Below, one piece after another: positions 23,838-31,490 of a stretch of DNA of 64,000 bases. How positions within the stretch are numbered: the stretch's first letter is position 1; every line of letters begins with the position of its first letter. Position numbers and translations under genes: made by a program. Origin of the DNA: Anabaena sp. UHCC 0204 (GTDB lineage: Bacteria > Cyanobacteriota > Cyanobacteriia > Cyanobacteriales > Nostocaceae); NCBI RefSeq assembly GCF_009711975.1, contig NZ_VIKW01000081.1, forward strand, positions 49,688-113,687, given 5' to 3'. The notes under the pieces are model-generated. The model worked only from the letters and a program-made list of their open reading frames with translations, was not told the origin of the DNA and ran no database searches.

Positions 23838-26835
23838 TCAAGGATTTGAGCGATACTTATTTTCCTTAACTCGCAAAGGGCGCAAGTTATCAAAGCTGGT
23901 TGCCTGCTTCAAATTCCAGACATAATCACCAGTAAGATTGATATGCTCCCAACCCAAAGGTGATAAATGTTGCAAATGCTCTTCAGGAATATCCATACCC
24001 TGTTGTTTCAAATGCTCAACAGCCTTTTCTGTGTACACCGTATTCCACACAACAATCGCCGCCACCACCAAATTCAACCCACTAGCCCGATAAAATTGGT
24101 CTTCATAAGAGCGATCGCGGACTTCACCCAGACGATTAAAAAACACCGCCCTTTTCAGGGTATGTTTTGCCTCACCCTTGTTTAAACCCGCCGTCGCCCG
24201 TCGTCGCCCGTCGTCGTAATTCAGGACTCTGCAACCATTCCAAAGTAAACAAAGTCCGCTCAATTCTCCCCAACTCCCGCAAAGCCAAAGCCAAACGATT
24301 CTGGCGAGGATAAGAAGCTAATTTCCGCAACATCAAAGAAGCCGTGACCGTCCCCGTGCGAATCGAACTAGCAAGCCGGAGAATCTCATCCCAAGACTCC
24401 TCAATCAACTTCACATTAATCTTGCCACCTAACAAAGGCGACAAAACCTCATCAGCAGAAGTAGACTCAAAAGTATACAACTTCTTATCAGGTAAATCGC
24501 GCATTCGTGGGGCAAATCTAAACCCCAGCAGATGGCACATAGCAAACACCTGTTCAGTATAGCCACTAGTATCAGTATAATGCTCCTGAATCTGCAAATC
24601 ACTCTCGTGATACAGCAAACCATCTAAAACATAACTAGCATCCCTGACCGTTGCATTAATCACCTTGACATGAAAAGGCACATATTGATCAGAAATATGC
24701 GTGTAAAAAATCACGCTTCTATCCTTACCATACTTGGCATTAATCTCTTCATTAAAACTGCGGTGTCCACCAGCTTTAAATCGTTGACCATCAGATGAAG
24801 AAGTAGTCCCATCACCCCAATAAGTAGCAAAAGGAACTTGTGCCTGGAAATTTACCACCTCTGCCAAAGCCTGAGAATAAGTCTCATCTCGAATATACCA
24901 ATCAGCCACCCAAGCTAAACGCTCAAAAGACATTCCTTGAGTAGCATCTGCCATGCGCGTTAAACCCAGATTAATCCCATCAGCAAGCAACGCACTCAAC
25001 AAAACCACCTTATCTTCTACTTCTGTTCCTGAATATAAATGTGTAAAATGTTTAGTAAAATGCGTCCAAGAATCAACTTCCACCAACAAATCAGTCAGCT
25101 TAATTCTCGGCAATAAACTAGAGACTTTTCGACTTAATTCATCAACCTCAGTCGGAACAGCATTGCTCAAAGGAGTAATAATTAACCGCTCATCTTCTAT
25201 TCTGACATCAATCAACTTATCCTCTGCCATTAAATCAGAAACAATCCCTAATTGTGACTTCAATTCCAGTGAACGTTGTTCAATATAGGTAGTGAAATCA
25301 GTTGTCACCGCCACAGGTATTGTCTGAGCAAAACGCATTGACTGCCATGAACTATCCGTTAACAGATAATCCTCAAAATCTTGGAACTGACGAGAACCTA
25401 CTACCCAAATATCCCCAGAACGTAAACCACTGCGTAACTCAGCCAAAGCACACATCTCATAATAGTGCCTGTCAATAGTATCCCCCTTAATTACGTGCTT
25501 TAACCAACGCGGTTTAACAAAACTGGTAGGAGTAGATTCCGGTATATTTCTGCGTCCAGATATATTTAATTCTTTAATCACCGCCAAAGCTTCGATAACT
25601 GGTAAACTAGCAGTTGTCGCCTTAAATTCAAAGGTCTCCAACAACTTAGGTGTATATCTTCGCAACTGTGAATAACGGTTATCAAGCAGTTCAAGATAAT
25701 CAAAATCTGCGGGTCTAGCTAACTTTTCAGCTTCAACAACACTATTGATAAACTTCTCCCAATCTAATACCGACTCAATCGCTTGATAAGCATCATCCTC
25801 TTCCTCTCTAGCGGCAATTAACGCCTTTCCGACTTGGGCATATAATCTCACCTTTTCATTAATCGCTTTTCCATCATGTTGAAACTTTTCGCCATGCTGA
25901 TGCTGACTTTTATTAAACAATTTACCCATCATTTTATCGTGCATCCCTATGGCATAATCGACTAATGATGCACTCCATTCAATCAAAAAAGCAACTAAAA
26001 TGGCATAACGTCTTAATTCATCTAACCTAGATAGGTGAGCAGGTGTAGACTTCGCACCAATTTTAGTGAATTGTAACAGACGATTTTGATGTACTCGTTT
26101 CAAACATCCAGAGTCAAGGTGAAGATTGCGAATAAATTCTAGGCGTTCTACAAGCTTTAAAAAGTTTCTAGGATTAGGTATTCCTGGTGGTTGACGCAGC
26201 CAAATTAAATCAGTCAGCTTTTTATCAGGCTCTAAAACTAATAGCTTATCCAGGGCTGTTTTTTGTAAGATTGTCAAATTTTGAGTTAATTCTAGACACA
26301 CTAATTTTTGAGCGCGGTGTCTCACTTCCCACGCCAAACGTTCTACAGTAGAAATAGCTGGAATAATAATTTTACGAAAGCGCATTTCATCAATTAATGC
26401 TCCCACAAGTGCCATCCCTTGATCTGAGGAGATGGCAAATGGTAATAACCATTTTGAGAGGAGTTTATATGTAGATATATTAAAAGAATGAAACCCAAAA
26501 ATATTTTGAATTTCTACTAAATGTTCACGCCGTGTTGTATCTCTTTGTGAATATTCTGTAATGATTGTTGGGTCAATTTTTAATTGGGAAGCAATATAAG
26601 AAAGTACAGATTCTGGGACTATTTCTGACAAACTCCAAACCCGACCAGGAAAGCGGAGGTAACACAACTGCACGGCAAAACCCAGACGATTGTGTGGTCT
26701 ACGACGTTCTTTGATAACTTTGAGTTCATCGTTGCTAAAAGTATAGTAGCGAGCTATATCTCTTGAGGTGATAGAATTGGGAATTTCCGTAAATTGTAGT
26801 CGCTGTGCCGGAGATAAAAGTTCACGAGTTGCCAA
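23838..26835 (-). pseudogene. tnpA: Tn3-family transposase TnpA, frameshifted near the C-terminus
   Basis: The first frame (24172-26835, 887 residues) runs from a DUF4158 N-terminal domain (LSPAQRLQFTEIP) through the DDE domain: WGDGTTSSSDGQRF, HYTDTSGYTEQVF and [15 protein letters not shown]. It then shifts at SPELRRRAT and stops. The remainder ([20 protein letters not shown] ... [18 protein letters not shown]) continues in the next frame to 23838. The cause is visible: the 10-mer CGCCCGTCGT is present twice in tandem (24195-24204, 24205-24214); removing one copy restores [15 protein letters not shown] and a protein of about 995 residues, the normal family length. The lost C-terminal segment is conserved in the family, so the product is probably inactive. 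Confidence 0.92.
24193..24216. repeat. 10-bp tandem duplication causing the tnpA frameshift
   Basis: The unit GTCGCCCGTC occurs 2.4 times in tandem. One extra unit adds ten bases, i.e. a +1 shift. Slipped-strand replication could both create and remove it, so the lesion may be reversible. Confidence 0.9.
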
Positions 26836-26947
26836 TTAGATTACCTGTGGTTTTGGATTTGATAAATTATTGTGAATAATGAATTAGTGGTTAGTGGTTG
26901 TCAAGATTTATCGAACAAAATCAAAATATTAAAATCCCCGCATCTAA

Positions 26948-27409
26948 TTAGTTTGATGAAAGTTTATAGTTTGCCCCACAGTAAGGGCAAAATTTGAATT
27001 TTAGTGACATAATTGGTTCATTACAATTAATACAACGGTTTCGTAAAGCTGTACCACAAGCAAAGCAATACTTTGACCGTAAATCAGTCCACATTTGGTC
27101 AGGGGTCGTTCCTGGAGTCCAACATTGAGGACAAAATTTAAATGTAGTGATTGTCTCTAGGGGGACTTTTTTGGCTGCCGCATCTAAGTAATCCGGTGGT
27201 ATCCCCAACGCAGATGCTAAACCGCTTTTAGCTTTTTGATTGAGTCTATTCGTTTGTCCACCTTCTATTTTGCGGATGGTTTGGATGTGTATTTGTGCTT
27301 TTAAGCTCAACTCTTTTTGGGTTAAGTTCTGCTGGGTTCGTAACCTGTGGACGTAATCAGCTAGGGCTTCATCCCCTTTGGGAAGCGGATCTTGTTCTGC
27401 TACCACCAT
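26948..27409 (-). CDS. Xre-type HTH regulator with zinc-ribbon tail
   Basis: 153 residues. An N-terminal Cro/C1-type helix-turn-helix (about 12-65: LADYVHRLRTQQNLTQKELSLKAQIHIQTIRKIEGG) is followed by four CxxC pairs (FCPQCW, YCFACG, RCINCN, FCPYCG, about 92-147) that should bind two zinc ions. It lies in the transposon upstream of tnpA on the same strand (112 bases) and divergent from the recombinase, so it could repress both. A link to transposition control is inferred from position. Confidence 0.82.
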   Translation of the reverse strand: MVVAEQDPLPKGDEALADYVHRLRTQQNLTQKELSLKAQIHIQTIRKIEGGQTNRLNQKAKSGLASALGIPPDYLDAAAKKVPLETITTFKFCPQCWTPGTTPDQMWTDLRSKYCFACGTALRNRCINCNEPIMSLKFKFCPYCGANYKLSSN

Positions 27410-27494
27410 GAAAATATATCTAAAAATGTATTTATTAATTATATTTTAACATCTACACTTTTAGACAAGAACTTGCTTCTATTCAGGATCTAAA
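27410..27494. promoter_or_regulatory. Divergent promoter and possible resolution site of the transposon
   Basis: 85 AT-rich bases separate the regulator and the recombinase. In elements of this organisation the recombination (res/irs) site usually lies in such a gap. I could not identify inverted core sites with confidence. Confidence 0.4.
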
Positions 27495-28391
27495 GTGATG
27501 ATTACTTTAGCTGCTTTAGCCACTGCATTTTTAGAACGTCCCGGATTATCTCAGAATACTCTGCGTTCATATCAGTCTACCTTAATGCCCTTGCTCTGTG
27601 AGTACGGCCGATGGTCAATAGAAATCATCAATAGACAAGTTTTGTCGGAATATCTCAATCTTTTAACTGATGTTTCTTATACTACTCATCATCGTCATCA
27701 AGCTGTGATTACGGCTTTGTTCAATTTTGCTGTTGATTTGGGATATCTCAAATCTAATCCGGTTGCTGGACTGAGAAGACGTAAGCCGAATCGAGAACAA
27801 GGAGAACACGCGAAACTTGAGGCTGTGCGCTATCTTACACTTAACCAATTAAGTATTTTGTATCATGTCATCAAAAAAGATGTGCGGATGTCTGCATTGG
27901 TGCGGTTGTTACATAGTAGTGGGGCGAGGATTGCTGAGGTACTGGCTCTAAATTTGGAACAAATTGATTTCAACTCCAGGAATTTTCAGGTTGTGGGCAA
28001 GGGGAATAAGCAACGGTGGTGTTTTTACAGTGAAGCGGCGCAAAAGAGTCTAAATCACTACTTAAAGTATTATAGACATCTCAACCATCCTGCCCTGTTT
28101 ACTGCCCAACAGCCAAAAACTTTGATTGTCTCTCGTCTATCGTACCGGATGGCTCATAAATCCTGGACAAGTTTGATTGGGAATGTTACGGAACTTCAGG
28201 GGGTGAGACTTCATGATTTACGGCACACTTTTGCTACAGAACGGGTGGGGCTAATGGGGATTGAGGAACTTAGGGCATTGATGGGACATGAGAGCATTCA
28301 GACAACTTTACGGTATCAGAAAGTAACGCCACAACGAGCTGAGGAAGTAGCACACAAGGCGTTTAATAGTCTGCCCAATTTTTGCGAATAA
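27495..28391 (+). CDS. Tyrosine recombinase of the transposon (TnpI-like)
   Basis: 298 residues, phage-integrase family. An N-terminal SAM-like core-binding domain (about 1-90) is followed by the catalytic domain: R in LHSSGARIAEVLAL, a lysine on the beta-hairpin (VVGKGNKQRW), H-x-L-R in LHDLRHTFATE, the second histidine in MGHESIQTTLRY and the nucleophile Y in TLRYQKV. All residues are present, so it should be active. It presumably resolves cointegrates made by TnpA. Confidence 0.9.
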   Translation: MMITLAALATAFLERPGLSQNTLRSYQSTLMPLLCEYGRWSIEIINRQVLSEYLNLLTDVSYTTHHRHQAVITALFNFAVDLGYLKSNPVAGLRRRKPNREQGEHAKLEAVRYLTLNQLSILYHVIKKDVRMSALVRLLHSSGARIAEVLALNLEQIDFNSRNFQVVGKGNKQRWCFYSEAAQKSLNHYLKYYRHLNHPALFTAQQPKTLIVSRLSYRMAHKSWTSLIGNVTELQGVRLHDLRHTFATERVGLMGIEELRALMGHESIQTTLRYQKVTPQRAEEVAHKAFNSLPNFCE

Positions 28392-28583
28392 TTTTGGTAA
28401 TTAATTCAGATTTGACAGTCATCATCAATACTTTTAACTGGGGTTAAATTTATGGGGCAGGGAATACATACTACTCTGTACCAAGAGAATGAGGGTAAGC
28501 TATCTTCCGGTTGCTTATTATACAAGTATTAGCTAATCAATTTATTTTGGTTCTGAAACCGTTGTCCTGCAATCGTTTCAGCC

Positions 28584-28865
28584 TTAGCGTACAATTTTCC
28601 CGTTTTGGCACGGTGATGCCAGACTCTCCCGCAAGATATCTTGTCCCGCTTCACTACGAATTTCTTCTAAACTAGGAAAGTCATCTTTCCAAGTTCCCGC
28701 AAGTGAATAAACGAGTTCTGTCCAAGAAAGATTTGCAGAATCATTGACAATTTGGTTAGGATTTAAATTTTTACTACAGATAAATTCAGCAAAATTCAAA
28801 ATTTCCTCAGCTTTATCTTGGGGAAGATTTTTCACAAGTGCGTAAATCTGTTCAGCAATGGTCAT
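28584..28865 (-). CDS. vapB: VapB-like antitoxin (DUF2281 type) with a transposon-encoded tail
   Basis: The 93-residue frame begins MTIAEQIYALVKNLPQDKAEEILNFAEFI, typical of short DUF2281-type antitoxins paired with PIN toxins. Residues 1-82 (ending ILRESL) are native. The last 11 (ASPCQNGKIVR) are read from the transposon end. In the uninterrupted locus the frame would stop after L82 with the toxin ATG immediately following. The C-terminus of such antitoxins usually contacts the toxin, so the tail could weaken binding. Confidence 0.85.
   Translation of the reverse strand: MTIAEQIYALVKNLPQDKAEEILNFAEFICSKNLNPNQIVNDSANLSWTELVYSLAGTWKDDFPSLEEIRSEAGQDILRESLASPCQNGKIVR
28621..28625. repeat. 5-bp target-site duplication (right)
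   Basis: AGACT directly follows the right transposon end and matches the copy at 23778-23782. Confidence 0.9.
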
Positions 28866-28936
28866 AATTAATAAGGATTTTCAGGATGTGGATTTTCGTG
28901 TTTAGTAGATGATTAACCTGTATTGTGCAGATTTTT

Positions 28937-28957
28937 ATTTGTCAGAATCAGGATATG
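28937..28957 (+). repeat. Dispersed repeat GTCAGAATCAGGATAT (copy 2)
   Basis: It lies between vapB1 and the end of the vapC2 pseudogene, in the same orientation as the copies at 23347 and 29706. A weaker relative (TTTTCAGGATGTGGATTTTC) lies at about 28877. Confidence 0.65.
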
Positions 28958-28987
28958 GGTTTAAAGTATGATGATCAATTATGATTC

Positions 28988-29401
28988 CTAAATAAAATCT
29001 GCTAAACAATTACCTAATTTTAAATTTTCTATATTTTCAAAATCACTATCATAAGTAAATAAAATTAAATTATGTTGAATTGCTGTAGCTGCAATCCAAA
29101 TATCATTAGTAGGTATAGGTTTTCCTTTCTTTCATAATTGAGAATAAATAAGAGCATAATATTCTGATGTTTTTTCATCTATAGGAAATATTTTTATTCT
29201 AGGAGATTCCATAAACTTTTCCAATTCATCACGATTTATTTCTGGTTTATTTCCTAGTGCAAAACCTCCTAATAATTCTCCAAGAATGATGGAATTGATG
29301 ACAATAATATCTACATTTCCAATTATTGCAACTGCTTCATTTTGATTACGTTTAAAAGCAGTATAAGCATTGGTATCTAATAAGATTGATTTTATTGCCA
29401 T
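28988..29401 (-). pseudogene. vapC: Second VapC-type PIN toxin, interrupted by an in-frame stop
   Basis: The frame from 29401 encodes 89 residues (MAIKSILLDTNAYTAF ... ALIYSQL) and hits TGA at 29132-29134. Beyond the stop the same frame continues for 47 residues (KKGKPIPTNDIWIAATAIQHN ... GNCLADFI) to a normal stop at 28988. The 137-codon total is the usual VapC length. The lost part contains NDIWIAA and YDSDFEN, which carry the last acidic residues of the PIN active site, so the product should be inactive. A single C-to-T change (CGA to TGA) would explain it. Confidence 0.88.
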
Positions 29402-29661
29402 AATTGTTGATCTATTTCATTAAATTGTTGAGTATTCAGTAAAAATTCAGTTTCATCTTCTTTTGTCCATGTTCCAGCAAGATAATCTAGATCATGGTAA
29501 GGATAGGAATTAGAGAAATGTTTTTCTGCTGATTCCATGGTTTCTGAATGTTTCATATTATTTATTTTACCAGTAAATTCTTTTATCCATTGATAAAGGT
29601 TATTTAGTTCTTGTTCTGGTATTTTGTCAATTTCTGCTTGAATAAGTTCTTTCATAGTCAT
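29392..29661 (-). CDS. Antitoxin partner of the broken VapC
   Basis: An 89-residue acidic protein (MTMKELIQAEIDKIPEQELNNLYQWIKEF ... EIDQQLWQ) whose end overlaps the toxin start by 10 bases, the usual antitoxin-toxin arrangement. It resembles short helical antitoxins with a C-terminal acidic tail. With its toxin inactive it may persist as a solitary antitoxin and could protect against related toxins. Confidence 0.75.
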   Translation of the reverse strand: MTMKELIQAEIDKIPEQELNNLYQWIKEFTGKINNMKHSETMESAEKHFSNSYPYHDLDYLAGTWTKEDETEFLLNTQQFNEIDQQLWQ

Positions 29662-29705
29662 AACTTTTACTCCTGTTGGGAATTTATTATATTATATCTG
29701 AAATT

Positions 29706-29890
29706 GTCTGAATCAGGATGTCCAGGATTTTAGGATTTACAGGATTTTATTGAATGATTGTTTTTTTGGGGATCTAAATTATTTAATTCATCTTCTCATT
29801 TATCAACATCAATTATCTCAGAAGTCGGGGAGCTTTCATCAGAAAATAAAATCCTGTAAATCCTTAAATCCTGTATATCCTGATTCAGAC
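29706..29890. mobile_element. MITE-like element with 46-bp terminal inverted repeats
   Basis: The arm at 29706-29751 (GTCTGAATCAGGATGTCCAG...) and the arm at 29845-29890 (...CTGTATATCCTGATTCAGAC) are inverted copies with only a few mismatches, around about 93 AT-rich bases with no coding potential. The outer part of the arm is the same TCAGGAT repeat that borders the neighbouring toxin-antitoxin modules. Confidence 0.75.
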
Positions 29891-29910
29891 TTAATAATTT
29901 TCTGTAACCT

Positions 29911-31218
29911 TTAAATGTTACAGTTTACAAGTCTCTGGAAAACAGACCCCCTCCCTATTGCCTCCCCCACCAGAGAACACACAACAACACAAGGCAAGTG
30001 TCCTTTTGGTGATGTATTATCATATTTTATACCCTCTTTTATACCCTCTCCCCATCCCACACTTTTGACAAATCTCTTCAAGGTTTCATATTCATAGCTA
30101 CCAAGCTTCCCACCGACACTCAAATAAGTTTCCTTTTGGACGCTGAAGCCAAATTTTCCTTGACTGTATTTTACCCACAATTGGTCAATTGTGCGGAGGT
30201 CTTGGCATGGAAAATCTAAGAGTTCATTACTTGCAAAGAAGTCACCTGACTTTTTACCCACAGCTTTAATCATAACTTCGTAAGTTTCTTTATCTGCTTC
30301 TTCCCAGTTCTGTGCTTTGAGTAAATCACGCAGGTTATTGTATTCCATTCCTACTTCTGATTTTAATTGTATTTCTTGCTCATTTTCAATATTAACCAAA
30401 CCCAAATTTTCCCTAAACTTAAATACTGTTGGAGTCCGGTTTTCCGGTTCTATTTCCATACCCTGCAAAATAGCATCATTCACTCTCTGACTAATACAGG
30501 AATTATATTTCTTTGGTTCTACTAAAATGTCAAAAGCTTTACTATTCCTACGGTTTTGCGCGGATACTGGAGCATCTGCCGTGAGGAGATAATATAAAGT
30601 TGCGGCTAAAGCGTAAACATCGGTATGATGTCCAAAATTACCTTGGCGCTCATATTGTTCTATAGGTGCATAACCTTCTGTTAAAGCATTTGTCATGCTG
30701 TAATTCTCAATATTTCGACTTAGCCCAAAGTCAATTAAAACCGCTTCTTGTTTATTTTTTCGTAAGAGAATATTTTCCGGTTTAATATCGCGGTGTAAAC
30801 TTCCTTTTATGTGAATATATTCTAGAGCCTGACTAATTTGATCTATATATAATAGTGCTTCTGATTCTGATAATTGTCCTTTATTTTGGACATATTCAGA
30901 TAAATTTACCCCATCAATATATTCCATCACAATACCAAAAAGTTCACTTTTTTCTTCTTGGATGACTTCATAAACTTTGAGAATATGGGGATGATCAAAA
31001 CCTTTAATTGTCAAGGCTTCATTTAGAAACTTAACGTGTTGTTCTGTAAAATCTTTCCTCAATTGCATGGTGGGATTTAAGGTTTTAATGGCGTAAAATT
31101 TACCCGTCTTGGGTTCTAAAGCTTTGTAAGTGATACCATAACCACCTATACCCAAGGGTTTACCCTCAATGATAAATCTACCGTTATTAATTTTTTGCCC
31201 TTTTTGCCAAATAATCAT
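29911..31218 (-). CDS. Ser/Thr protein kinase with C-terminal GUN4 domain
   Basis: 435 residues. The kinase domain (about 12-270) has the glycine loop GIGGYGITYKA, the lysine in FYAIKTL, the catalytic loop HRDIKPENILL and the metal-binding LIDFGLSR. Residues about 290-425 form a GUN4-like domain (LRDLLKAQNWEEADKETYEVM, LRTIDQLWVKYSQGKFGFSVQ). GUN4 binds porphyrins, so the fusion could sense tetrapyrroles. Kinases with this tail are found in cyanobacteria. The porphyrin-binding role of this copy is inference. Confidence 0.9.
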   Translation of the reverse strand: MIIWQKGQKINNGRFIIEGKPLGIGGYGITYKALEPKTGKFYAIKTLNPTMQLRKDFTEQHVKFLNEALTIKGFDHPHILKVYEVIQEEKSELFGIVMEYIDGVNLSEYVQNKGQLSESEALLYIDQISQALEYIHIKGSLHRDIKPENILLRKNKQEAVLIDFGLSRNIENYSMTNALTEGYAPIEQYERQGNFGHHTDVYALAATLYYLLTADAPVSAQNRRNSKAFDILVEPKKYNSCISQRVNDAILQGMEIEPENRTPTVFKFRENLGLVNIENEQEIQLKSEVGMEYNNLRDLLKAQNWEEADKETYEVMIKAVGKKSGDFFASNELLDFPCQDLRTIDQLWVKYSQGKFGFSVQKETYLSVGGKLGSYEYETLKRFVKSVGWGEGIKEGIKYDNTSPKGHLPCVVVCSLVGEAIGRGSVFQRLVNCNI

Positions 31219-31288
31219 ACCTTTTTTAGTAAATACCGCAGAGATTAATTTAAATATATTGTCATAATTATATCATTGCTGAGTATTG

Positions 31289-31475
31289 GGCGATTAGAAA
31301 TCGCAACTACACAAACAAAGTCCACACTATGGCTAACGCCACGCTACGCTATCGACAGGCTCAGTGACCACCTGCGTGGACTAAGAAAAAAGTAAGAGTT
31401 TGAAACCCATGTTCGCCTTTGGCGTTCCCGAAGGGTAGATGGGTTTTGTCTGTGTAGCCGTGATTTCTAATCGCC
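31289..31475. mobile_element. MITE-like element with ~31-bp imperfect inverted ends
   Basis: The end at 31289 (GGCGATTAGAAATCGCAACT...) is an inverted partner of the end at 31475 (...GTGATTTCTAATCGCC). Inside lie the dispersed repeat CTATGGCTAACGCCACGCTA-type (31326-31366, also at 12113) and a hairpin around GCCTTTGGCGTTCCCGAAGGG. It has no coding capacity and is likely a composite dispersed repeat. Confidence 0.7.
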
Positions 31476-31490
31476 AAGGTAAGTAATAAA

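Larger units (their letters stand above)
23783..28620. mobile_element. Tn3-family transposon with tyrosine recombinase, inserted in vapBC
   Basis: A 4,838-bp element. The ends are 45-bp inverted repeats: the inner 41 bases (23787-23827 and 28576-28616) are exact inverted copies and the outer four differ (GGGG on the left, GGCA on the right, reading inward). It is flanked by AGACT duplications. It contains tnpA (frameshifted), an Xre/zinc-ribbon regulator and, divergently, a tyrosine recombinase. The use of a tyrosine recombinase for cointegrate resolution recalls Tn4430 (TnpI) rather than Tn3 with its serine resolvase. No passenger gene is present. Confidence 0.93.

Noticed and set aside
24172..24263. 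Programmed frameshift in tnpA
   Set aside because: There is no slippery heptamer with a downstream structure, and the exact tandem 10-mer explains the shift as a mutation.
24953..25288. 111-codon open frame antisense to tnpA
   Set aside because: It is a shadow of the conserved transposase frame; the peptide has no family resemblance.
29132..29134. TGA in vapC2 as selenocysteine or programmed read-through
   Set aside because: There is no SECIS-like hairpin and PIN toxins have no such residue; a nonsense mutation is simpler.
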